Shown: positions 47,203 to 64,000 of the stretch, piece after piece
Position numbering within the stretch: position 1 is the stretch's first letter
How the letters are laid out: each line of letters begins with the position of its first letter
Assembly (NCBI RefSeq): GCF_037975245.1
Contig: NC_092569.1
Location: forward strand, 1,651,501-1,715,500
Source of the DNA: Apostichopus japonicus
Taxonomy: Eukaryota; Echinodermata; Holothuroidea; Aspidochirotida; Stichopodidae
Length of the DNA stretch: 64,000 nt
Direction: 5' to 3'
Position numbers and translations under genes: made by a program
The notes under the pieces: generated by a model
Told to the model about the DNA's origin: nothing
What the model saw: only the letters and a program-made list of their open reading frames with translations
The model's database searches: none

Positions 47203-47325
47203 GTGTAAAAGTAAGTTGGCCTGACGTTTTGATCCTAGCAGGATCTTCTTCAGAGGCTAAAATCATTTTCGCCTCTGAAGAAGATCCTGCTAGGATCCAA
47301 ATGTCAGGCCAACTTACTTTTACAC
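47203..47325. mobile_element. Foldback element, 55-bp arms
   Basis: Arms 47203-47257 and 47271-47325 pair at 53 of 55 positions around a 13-base loop. The arm runs from GTGTAAAAGTAAGTTGGCC through TCCTAGCAGGATCTTC to CAGAGGC. A diverged relative lies at 24826-24930, so it is a dispersed family and not a one-off palindrome. Confidence 0.9.
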
Positions 47326-47770
47326 AATATGTAAACATGAGAGTACAAAGGTCAAACTTTGCTACTGACTTCTTGTAAACACACACATTCTGCTAGAAAT
47401 TGGACACTTCACTTTATTTTACTGTCGTGTTTACTGTTTTCGAGCACCGATTCCAGGTTGAGTCATCAATGAGTGAACCGCAGCACAAAGGTCAGGGGTT
47501 ATGAATATGCATACACCCTGGCATGCTGCATAATCCCCCAAAATGATCAGTAAACTTGCGAATAGAAGGTTCTAAGAGGTTTCTGGAATTGTCTAATATT
47601 GCAAAAGTGGGTCTTCTTCTATGCTCAGTGATAACTGAGAGAGATTCTGACGTCAGATTTAAGCTTAAAACTTCAGATAGTAAAAATCAGCTAAGTTCAA
47701 CAATGTATCATGTTTGTTTCTCTTTCATACTTTCTCTGGATTGTAGGATTTGTCTAAATTCACATCACCA

Positions 47771-50700
47771 TTAACAATTTGTTTCAACCTGGTCTCTGTC
47801 CTCCAAATCAAGAATAACTTTATCTTCTGTACTGCTGGTATAACAAGGTGCTTCGTCGCCGGGGTTACAAGTCTTGAGAAACTCCACGATGAGAGTGTAG
47901 TCTGCATCTCGGGCAAGATCGATGGGTCGAACCCCTTCCTGAAAATAATATGAATTTATAAGACACAATTAATAAGTGACATGTCTGTTCATAATTTTTT
48001 CATGTCAGGCATTCTGCATGGTTTATGTGGGATATGGTATGGAGTGGGGGAAGGTGGGGTGGGGTTAGAAGTTGCTTGTGGTGTTGGAAGTAAATGTCCA
48101 ACTGTGGTACATGAAACAAAAATGTTTCACTTATGAACTCATGCATTTAGCCGATCAAATTTTTTGAGTCATATGTATAGACAGGTGTATGGGAAAAAGT
48201 GAATAGTTATAGCACTGCTAATACCATAATAAAATACAAATCACATTCTTTTGATATTTTGTGTAAATATGCAATAGGTAGGATTCCTGCATGGCTTAGA
48301 AAGATGGCTGAATCTCCTCTGTGCATTTTTACTCCAGCCCCCTCCCATCTCTCCCACCCACTTTCTATTCAGATATATACATCAATGCTTAACATCATAT
48401 GTAGTTAATGTTTCAGTGTTATTTTCAGGGATAAGCAACTGAGCCTTCTTTCCAGCCCAAACCTCCATTGATAAGTTGATCATCAGTGTCTAAGGCTTAA
48501 GTGCACATTTTTAATCAAATTTTTTGTTCGAAAATCAATTCAGGGGTTTTCCTTCCCACAAATTTTCCATAAACACCCATCAAAGACCAACAAAACAGAA
48601 AAGAAAAAATCAAAATAAAAGCAAGGAAGGAAAGGAAAAGACCACTTTCAGTAAACATACTTTTGGTCACTTTCACCATATCATAGTTTTTTTGCAATCC
48701 AGAAACTTACCTTATTTTTTAAATTGACATCCGCTCCGGATTGCACAAGTTTGTTGACAATTGTCAAGTGGCCATGTAGAGCAGCAGCATGCAGAGCACT
48801 CTCACCATTCTACATGCCAAAAAAAAAAGAAAAAACTTGCAGCACTAAATAAGATTGATATTTTCATAAAGTAGTTTGGTCTCAACATGTTGTTTAATTT
48901 CATCATGTTGTTTGGCCTCATAATATTGGTTAATTTCATGATGTTGTTTCTCATAATGTGCATTTTAATAAATTCATTCCTACAGAAGTGGGGGGGGGGG
49001 GTTACAGTGTTCATAACAAAAGTTTCTTATTTTTCATCCTGTTGCTACTTTATTATAATTATTATGATTTGTTATTATTGAAATTGTTCTTGAAAAATAA
49101 AGCCTGCTGTTCAAGATGATTAATATATAAATTCAATATATGCTGAAGTAACTTTTAATGCAAACAAACTCTTGGGTAACTACAATGAACATCTTGATAG
49201 ACCAGAAAAAAAAATTAAATCATGTCAATTCAGCAGAAAGTAACTTAAGACTCATTCTGTAGGACCTACTTACCGCCATTAGTCCTGTATTTGCACCACA
49301 CTTTAAAAGTTCTCGAACGCATTCTACATGGCCCTTATGAGAAGCTTTGAACAGAGGGGTGACCCCATCCTTAAATAACAATCAAAAGTGACAACAATTG
49401 AGTTAATATCACAATGTACACTTAGATTAGTGTAGAAAACCATGAAATGTATTGTTATTTATCTTAAAGGAGAGTATCCACTTAATAAATGTTGTGGCAA
49501 GTCCAGGGAATTCTTGGTGATTCCTGGTATACACATTCTCTGATGACATTTATCTCAAAAGTAGAAAATTTATATTTATGATATTTATTATAATATTTAT
49601 AATATAATATTTACATACCTTCCATCTTCAAGACTATACTTAAAGGAATATAGACAAATTAAAAAAAAAAGTTTGTATTGTACAGTAATGCTAAACTATG
49701 TTAAGGAACATTAAACTGCATATTCTATTCTGCTCATCTTTAAGTAGTTACAAGTAAAAATTTGTGACTATTGAAAAAATTACAAAATATTTTCAGTCCG
49801 GTAGAACGACAAGTACTTGGAGGCCTGTTATCACATGAGGGGGCACACACTTCATACGCTACACCTTCAACTGATATTAACACACACATCACAAACATAC
49901 CTCTCTGGCAGCATCTACAGTCGCTCTATGGTACAGAAGCTCTGATAGGACTTCAAAATGACCCATTTGAGCAGATATCCAGAGAGGTGAAGCTCCATCC
50001 TACAGTAGTAAAAATCAAAAAAGAATATGTTTACTGTAAGAGCCTTTAAAACAGCTGATTATGTCTCATTCCTGAAGTTACATAATTACATCATTGTAAT
50101 ATAAATGGTATCATAACAATTTTTAATTATATAAATTATATAATTGTGTTACTGTTTCCTGGTGATTTATTCAATTCACCTGTGGAGTGGTCAATAACAA
50201 TTTGTATGATGCATTTGGACTCACCTCACCTCACCCTCCCCCCCCCCCCCCCCCAAAGAAACAAAAGAGGAAACATCTGGTGATATTTAATTGGTAATTG
50301 GCATTACCATTTATAAGGAAAATCAAATTTGATAACACTCGATATTATTCTATCAGAAGTAACAACATGTTTAGTCACATTTGATTTTTGAAAGTCAGCC
50401 TGACATATCAAGTTTTATCACTTTTTTTTTTAATATAAGTTGTCATGAGCAATCTAGTCTATCAAGGTAGTCTCAATTTCTTGTAAAATAGTTAGGGAAT
50501 TGAGAAAATGTGAAAATGTCTTTTTTTCCTTGAAGAGTAGACTGAACCATGACTCAAGGGTGGTTAAGTAGAAAAGGTAATATTTTCTGAAATACAGTCA
50601 TGTCATGTAAATGTAACATCTGTCATAATCTAGTCTTTTATGCTCAATCAAACCATGACGCAGACACCCCCAACCCCCCCCCCCCAAATAAAAAGAGACA

Positions 50701-53700
50701 GAATGACTCACTGTTCTACAAAGATTAACATCAGCCCCATAAATTATTAGATACTTCACAATGTCAAGGTTGCCACTCTGAGCTGCTATGAAAAGGGCTG
50801 TTGCACCATCCTGTGGGGAAAATAAAGGTGAGATTAACGGTAAATGCATCAGAAATGAATTGAAGTTAAGTAAAGGTCAATTTATGATGTGTATGGTAAA
50901 GGCATGGATATAATATTGTAAATGGCATCGTGGATAAAGATGGTGACTATGGACGGATGGAAGAAAGGAAACCTGGGACATTCAGGAGTTCCACCGCTGG
51001 GTGGCTTCAGTATAGGCAACACAGTGGCAAGGGCGGCACTATCAAAACACACAACAGTAACAATAGCACCAAAGCAACACCTACCAGTAGCAAAGACACT
51101 GGAAGAGCATCACCAGAACATCATGCAGTAGCAGGGACACCACCAACGCGATAAACATTACAGAAAAAACGGCACCATTACAGCACCCAGCATCAAAAAC
51201 ACATACGCTTGCAGCAACAAAATAACTGACAGAAAAACTCCCAGTAACAAGAACAATACCACCACAACGCTATTACAACAATACTGAGTAGCAATGAATG
51301 TGCCACAATAACAACACTCTGCAGAAGGACAAATGCAACTACTAGCAAGTGTAGCACCACAACACCTAGCAGCAACACCACCATTACAAAAACATTCAGT
51401 AACAATAACAGCACCATCAAAACTCCACTCACCATTAAGAACAACACCTCTTGACACTAACACATACTGCACACCAATGCCTGCTGTGTCTATGTATAAG
51501 TTTCTACTTACATCCATCTGCTGGTGTATATTAGCACCATTTTCCACAAGGATTTCCACAACTGGTAAGTGGTTACACTGGCAAGCGACAATTAAGGGTG
51601 TACCACCACCCTAAGAAAGAGAAAAATTAATTTGTGAAAATGGTGTAAATAATAATTATTTCATTCTGAAAGTTGGTGGAGTAATGGAAACAGTATTCCT
51701 AAGAGCAGTTTCACTGTTAATGCAGCTGGCCGCATGAGTCTGCTTGATATCTCCAGTCATACAAATGCTAGAAATATTGCTGCTTAGTTATTAAACCAGA
51801 ATTTGTTTGTGGTTGATAATTCTGCATCACAACACTGTCATATGAGTATCCTATACATGCATTTTAGCTTTTGTCTTATAAATTCTATTCATATGCAAAT
51901 ATGCGTATAGAAGCTTAATAAGCAAATAGAATCAACATGAATAAAAGAACCCTCACGATAAATATGTAACTTTCTAGATTTCATTTCTGTCAAATTTAAG
52001 GAGGGTATCCAACATGGCATTTCATTTGACTAAAATTGAATGATTAACTTCTTGCTTACTTTATTAATTATTTGATTGATTCATTGCCTGGGATGGTGGG
52101 GGAGGGGGTGGGGGGTGGCAAGGATGGAGGGGATCAATTGCTTAGAATATTTACACTTTCATATTTGCTCTCACCTTACTGGGCGAATCAAATTCGGCTT
52201 TAGAATTGATGAGCAAAGAGACAATTTCTAGGTAACCTCCTTGACTAGCAAAAAATATAGCAGTTGTACCAGTCTGCATAGGAAAGAAAATAAGGATGCA
52301 ACAATATAAATCTAAGAAGATTTGTGCATACAAAATTTGACCGATTGAGACACTTCACCCAGAGTAAGTAACGTAACTGTGCATTCCTGCGATTTCCAAT
52401 GATATACTGTATATCCTTCATCAAATGTCAAAAGTCAGAAATGTTCTCCTAAGGTCAAAGGTCTAGAATGATACATGGCACAGAGCAAATGGATTACTAC
52501 CTTTGAAGATTATGTAACTAATATTGAGGAAAACTTGCCAAATAGCCTTGTGCCATCTGTGAGCTAATTATGCCGGGTTTGCCCGGACCCCTTTCTTAAA
52601 GGGTGTGAAGACTCGCGCAAAAAGAAATGTCTCATGCCGGTAATCTGACCTAGTTTCGAATGAGGTGTAACAGAAGTGTTAGAGACCACAATCGATCCCA
52701 GAAAATACACACACAGCTTGCTACCGTCGGTAATTAGACACTAGTGTACAGTCAGTACATACAGCTGCGGTCAATACCCACAGCACAGTGTACACACGAT
52801 ACAGTGATAGACAAGTCAGGTCCAGCTAAAGATAACAAGGTATCACGTTTTATTACTGTCTGCATTTTGTAGCAACACGAATACAACATCACTTCCAAGC
52901 AACAGAAAGTTAACTTTTTCAGATGGCCACACACGGTTTGGGGCGAGTCTTCAATGCCTTAAAGGTTTATTACAGTGTGACACTGGATAAATTATTCCCT
53001 GTACAGGGTGAATTGATTAGTTGTTGGCAGGCAGAAGCACTTTATTCCTGTACACCCGGAGTCAAGCGCTCCAGTCTCGTTCTAGCCGAGAGAAAATCTG
53101 TTGCCGTCTTTTGATAAATTTTCAAAGGTCAGTTTCCTGGTCCATGATTGACCAAGTTACCACAAAACAATGTTAAATTCAACTACTTGCTTGTTTGTAG
53201 GAGTTAACGTTAAGAAAATAACAACTACTTCACAGAAGATGTGGGCAACTGATTTGAATTATTTACCTCCCGTTTCAGATTTGGGTCGGCACCCTGATCC
53301 AAAAGCTCTGTGATGCAATCGATGTGGTTGTTGGCTGCTGCTAGGATAAGAGGTGTTGTGCCTTCCTGAATGGGAAATGGAATAAGACAAACAGGACAAA
53401 GTTAGTAATAAAAAAAAGTTAAAATGAGGGGAAAGGGCAGAGAGATATGTTAATATTTGTATCCATGAAAGTTGAAAATTGATTAGAAAACTGCTAATGC
53501 AACAAAACAGCTATTGCAACTAAATTGAAAGGCTGAAACACTATGTTGCAGGTATACATGAATTCGGAAAGTTGTATAGTTTGAGTACTGTTTATAGGAA
53601 TGAAATATTTTTTTTAAATTGCTGTTATAAATAGTAAAACATAGAATGTAAGTTTGTCACTGACTTGCCATCAGTAGTTAATAAACGATCACACTACAAC

Positions 53701-55120
53701 AGAGCATTAAGCTAGTGGTTCAGAGTTAGTAATATTCAGAAACGACTTAAAATGTTTATGTCCTGCATTCCTGATTTTCAGGTGGAATAATTTAAGCATT
53801 TAATACACTCCATACATTTTTAACCTCTACATATATGGTACTCACACACACTGGAGCGTGCGGTGAATTAAGTAGTACACCACACACAGTGAAAATTCAC
53901 TTTTATGGTCAATAAAGAACATACACAAACAACCTGCATTCATGCATCATATCAGCCACAAAAGTATTAAATCAAAAGTATATATATATTAATACAACTT
54001 GGCAAGACATAAATATGTACACAGTAATTAGCAGCACAAAATGGGAATTTACATAATACAATCACCACGTAACCCTTAAACTATTTCTTTTGCATATCAA
54101 AACTGACAGCTATTTCATGCTTATAAATTCAAACTTATATATTTTTTTTCTATTGTCAAATGGCAAAACACATTTCACAAACCTTGTCGACGCTGTCTAC
54201 ACAGACCTTTCCTGTTTCAGAAATCTGCCTGAGTTTCTCCACATCACCTTTAACTGCGGCACTGTGGAGCCTCATGTCCGAAAGAGATTCCTTCTTTTAG
54301 ATTAGAAAGCAAAGGGATAGAGTTTAAATTCCTGATGAAATATAATGTAATGTAAAATAGTGAACTCATCAGTATCAGAGATGGTTCCTGCTATTAAATT
54401 ACATCAAAACCTTGTGTAACTAATCTTTTAGAAGAAAGAAAAAGTTAAATCTTTTTTTTATTTGTGGGGGGGGGGCTGGACTGGAGTTTAGGATAGCCAC
54501 TTGCTTTAAATTAAAACTTCTTTCAATATTTACTTTGTTAGTGAGCATATTTTGTTATATTGATTTTGTTAAGAGTCAATTTATTATTAATACAGAAATC
54601 ACTCAATCCTATCTATTTCAAGTTTTTTCCCAAAATAATGGAATAAAAGCAAATAGAGAAAATAAAGAAAACTGTGTGGTGGAATTGTGACAACTTGCTG
54701 AATTATACATAACAGGAAAGGAATTAATTCAATAATGAATAAATATTGTCCCTAACAAATGTTTACCCCCAAATCAAATGTACTGGACTACTGGTCATAA
54801 CTTCTTAACTTAGATACACATGCATGTATGTATGATGAAGTTCTCAGATTGGATAGACAAAGCTAATATCATTGTCTAGCTTGTAAACTAAACATATATG
54901 GAGTATTATTATTATGTATACAGGCATACTGCTAGAACTTGTTGGTACTTAAAGACTAGGCGTTTAAATTCAATGCCTTTTCTCCGCCTAGGCTGAACGG
55001 GAATCGCTCCTATCACTTCAGGGAGCTGCAACTTCCGAGCTCCATGGTTCTAGTAAGCAGTACAGGAGTGTGCATAAACAAACACTGCCATAACTTAAGC
55101 CAACAAACCTTGGCAGACAT
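47771..55120 (-). CDS. ANKRD29: Ankyrin-repeat protein, ANKRD29-like
   Basis: Ten minus-strand exons: 55109-55120, 54183-54293, 53267-53365, 52175-52273, 51512-51610, 50712-50810, 49901-49999, 49274-49369, 48711-48809 and 47771-47938 (981 nt with stop, 326 aa). All introns are phase 0. The N-terminus MSAKKESLSDMRLHSAAVKG resembles the start of human ANKRD29. Seven consecutive exons of 99 or 96 nt each encode one ankyrin repeat, for example DGATALFIAAQSGNLDIVKY, TGTTAIFFASQGGYLEIV and NGESALHAAALHGHLTIV. The last exon gives a partial repeat and a 40-residue acidic tail. Human ANKRD29 is about 300 aa of ankyrin repeats with no other domain and poorly known function. Orthology rests on repeat order, length and the N-terminus, so it is probable but not proven. 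No catalytic domain, signal peptide or membrane segment is seen; likely a cytosolic scaffold. The first two donors are GTTTGT, weaker than consensus. Confidence 0.85.
51881..51991 (-). repeat. Dispersed repeat, inverted partner of 45961-46070
   Basis: Reverse-complement counterpart of 45961-46070, in the intron between the 51512-51610 and 52175-52273 exons of the ankyrin gene. Confidence 0.75.
52600..52958 (-). mobile_element. TTAA-flanked MITE family, copy 3 (359 bp)
   Basis: Inverted relative to 24283-24648 and near full length. TTAA lies at 52596-52599 and 52959-52962. It begins with a GGGTGTGAAGACTCGC-type end and finishes GGGGCGAGTCTTCAATGCC. It sits in an intron of the ankyrin-repeat gene. 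Confidence 0.85.
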
Positions 55121-56035
55121 GATCTGAGAATATAGCTTTCCGAGTAATATTCACCCTTCTTCATCCACACCGTTGCCTTCAAGTCATAATCTCGGATATT
55201 TCTAATACTCTTCTTCTCAATCACGTCTTCCGTTAATAACAATTATTCATTTTCGTCTTCAGTTATTGCTTATACGTTAGGTGCTTTCAACATATAGTCG
55301 ATCAAGAGAGCCTATTAGTAGGGCAGGTATTAGTATGACCTAACCTATGTCAATGAAACAACCCACGGATGTAAATAATGTACTTGATCAAGTTGGAAGA
55401 CTTTGATCTTTACCTTTGTTTATTGATAACAAACAGTTACTTCATGAAAGTCGACTCACTGGAAACCCCAATTAAACATTATTATTGAATCGCCTGCGTA
55501 ATTGCGACAATTTGGTGAACGCCGTACGATATAAATATGACCAGAAATATGAAGTATAACGAATGACCTTTCACCCTACTACAGTATACTTGTAATACAA
55601 ATGGTACACAGGACATTACATTGAGTGTCAAAGACCTTTCACAAATAGATATGCCAATGCTAGTAGAGGGTGAAAAGGGGATTTCCCTAGTTTTGTACCA
55701 TTTACTACACATTTGACTTGAACTTAACCTGCTGAAATACATTTGAAATAAATCTTTTTCTTAACATTCATTACGATTTTCTGCAAACCTACCGATATCA
55801 CAATAGAGATTGTTTCTGTATCCCGGCAAGTAGAGGTCGATAGCGCAGGTTCAACGCACTCGTTTTGCTACGAATTATGAACAGATGGCTCATCTTCCGT
55901 ATGATACATCTCTGCTTCAATTGCTGGCATTCCATTCGCGATCGAATTTGACCAAGATCAACAACGACCGTCTGCATACTAGTTACTGTAAAATATCTGT
56001 CGTTTGGTGATGTTAGTTGATGTTGAACTCCAAAA
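55121..56035. promoter_or_regulatory. Divergent promoter region, ANKRD29-like / IFT172
   Basis: 915 bp between the two opposed start codons, with no other gene. It must hold the promoters and 5' UTRs of both. I searched by eye for RFX X-boxes, expected at ciliary genes. Only a poor half-match (GTTACTGTAAAAT, about 55982) was found, so regulation by RFX is not supported from sequence. Confidence 0.5.
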
Positions 56036-63124
<7,089 letters not shown>

Positions 63125-63198
63125 TGACAGTGATACCACTAGCCTGCGAGGGACCGTCGATTCCCTTTACCCGCCAAAGGTACGGATGTGACGAGTCT

Positions 63199-64000
63199 AG
63201 ATAGCTAGGAACTGTAGCCAACTGTGTGATTTTAGTTGTTATTAGAGAGGAAAGTGGAAATCATCTGCTGTGTCCAATGAATAGTATATTAAAACCGTAA
63301 TAGCAGCAAGGAAATAACACCACAATCATTTCTCTTGACAGATTGATAGATCTTGATAGATAGCTAGGAACTATAGCCAACTGTTTGATTTTAGTTGTTA
63401 TTAGAGAGGAAAGTGGAAATCATCTGCTGTGTCCAATGAATAGTATATTAAAACCGTAATAGCAGCAAGGAAATAACACCACAATCATTTCTCTTGACAG
63501 ATTGATAGATCTTGATAGATAGCTAGGAACTATAGCCAACTGTTTGATTTTAGTTGTTATTAGAGAGGAAAGTGGAAATCATCTGCTGTGTCCAATGAAT
63601 AGTATATTAAAACCGTAATAGCAGCAAGGAAATAACACCACAATCATTTCTCTTGACAGATTGATAGATCTTGATAGATAGCTAGGAACTATAGCCAACT
63701 GTTTGATTTTAGTTGTTATTAGAGAGGAAAGTGGAAATTATCTGCTTAAGCCCTGGTGTCCAATGAATAGTATATTAAAACCGTAATAGCAGCAAGGAAA
63801 TAACACAACAATCATTTCTCTTGACAGATTGATAGATCTTGATAGATAGCTAGGAACTGTAACCAACTGTTTTATGTTAGTTGTTTTATAGAGGAAAGTG
63901 GAAATTATCTGCTTAAGCCCTGGTGTCCAATGAATAGTATATAAAAACCGTAATAGCCACAAGGAATTAACACCACAATCACTTCTCTTGACAGATTGAT
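63199..64000. repeat. 159-bp tandem repeat in IFT172 intron 7
   Basis: Units begin with TAGCTAGGAACT at 63202, 63361, 63520, 63679 and 63847. The period is exactly 159 bp, with 168 bp for the fourth unit owing to a 9-bp insertion (TTAAGCCCTGG region). The fifth unit is cut by the window edge, so the array continues. The middle units are almost identical. Confidence 0.95.

Larger units (their letters stand above)
43951..47770. other. AT-rich region between convergent genes
   Basis: No gene supported between the RTF2 3' end and the ANKRD29-like stop codon. It contains a dispersed repeat copy (45961-46070) and the foldback element (47203-47325). TTTATT at 47413-47418 is a candidate minus-strand poly(A) signal for the ANKRD29-like gene. 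Confidence 0.4.

Noticed and set aside
51158-51559. Val/Leu/Cys-rich 133-codon minus-strand frame as a membrane protein
   Set aside because: It includes the 51512-51610 ankyrin exon and then continues into an intron full of CAA/CAC-type low-complexity repeats, which mimic hydrophobic codons on the opposite strand.
55982-55995. RFX X-box in the ANKRD29-like/IFT172 promoter
   Set aside because: Only one half-site fits and the second half lacks the AAC end, so it was not annotated as a binding site.

Overview
Animal nuclear DNA: spliced genes with GT-AG introns, tRNA-derived SINEs, L2-type LINE fragments, many short DNA transposons and long (TA)n tracts. The proteins resemble vertebrate orthologues while the introns are small, and TAGGCCTA-type words are common. 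This suggests a deuterostome invertebrate, probably an echinoderm. The clade is an inference; the sequence has no diagnostic marker.

Layout. (1) 1-3450 holds no gene I can support, only a 476-bp hAT MITE with a perfect 8-bp target duplication. (2) 3450-20335 is a tandem duplication carrying two minus-strand genes for secreted, probably GPI-anchored Ly6/three-finger proteins (183 and 171 aa). They share a signal-peptide exon, two cysteine-rich exons and a 5' UTR exon. The copies differ by two TTAA-flanked insertions found only in copy 2. The spacer has SINEs, a 36-bp minisatellite and TA tracts. (3) 21567-32785 (+) is TMEM65, an inner mitochondrial membrane protein, in seven exons (398 aa). 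Its introns hold several minisatellites, one of them split by a 2.7-kb TIR element that itself contains a hAT element. (4) 37958-42864 (+) is RTF2, complete in seven exons (299 aa). (5) 47771-55120 (-) is an ankyrin-repeat gene most like ANKRD29: ten exons, 326 aa, almost exactly one repeat per 99-bp phase-0 exon. (6) 56036 to the right edge (+) is the 5' part of IFT172: seven exons and 356 codons of the N-terminal WD40 region. It is head-to-head with the ANKRD29-like gene, 915 bp between start codons.

How the genes relate. TMEM65 (mitochondrion), RTF2 (replisome/proteasome) and IFT172 (cilium) are unrelated housekeeping genes. The only suggestive pairing is the divergent ANKRD29-like/IFT172 promoter region, which could co-express an uncharacterised ankyrin protein with a ciliary gene. 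No new multi-gene system is visible. The most informative signals are the mobile-element insertions dated by the tandem Ly6 duplication, the repeat-per-exon ankyrin gene, and a tandem triplication running through the RTF2 stop codon. All exon models were made by eye from reading frame, splice signals and recalled family resemblance, without alignment or transcript data.
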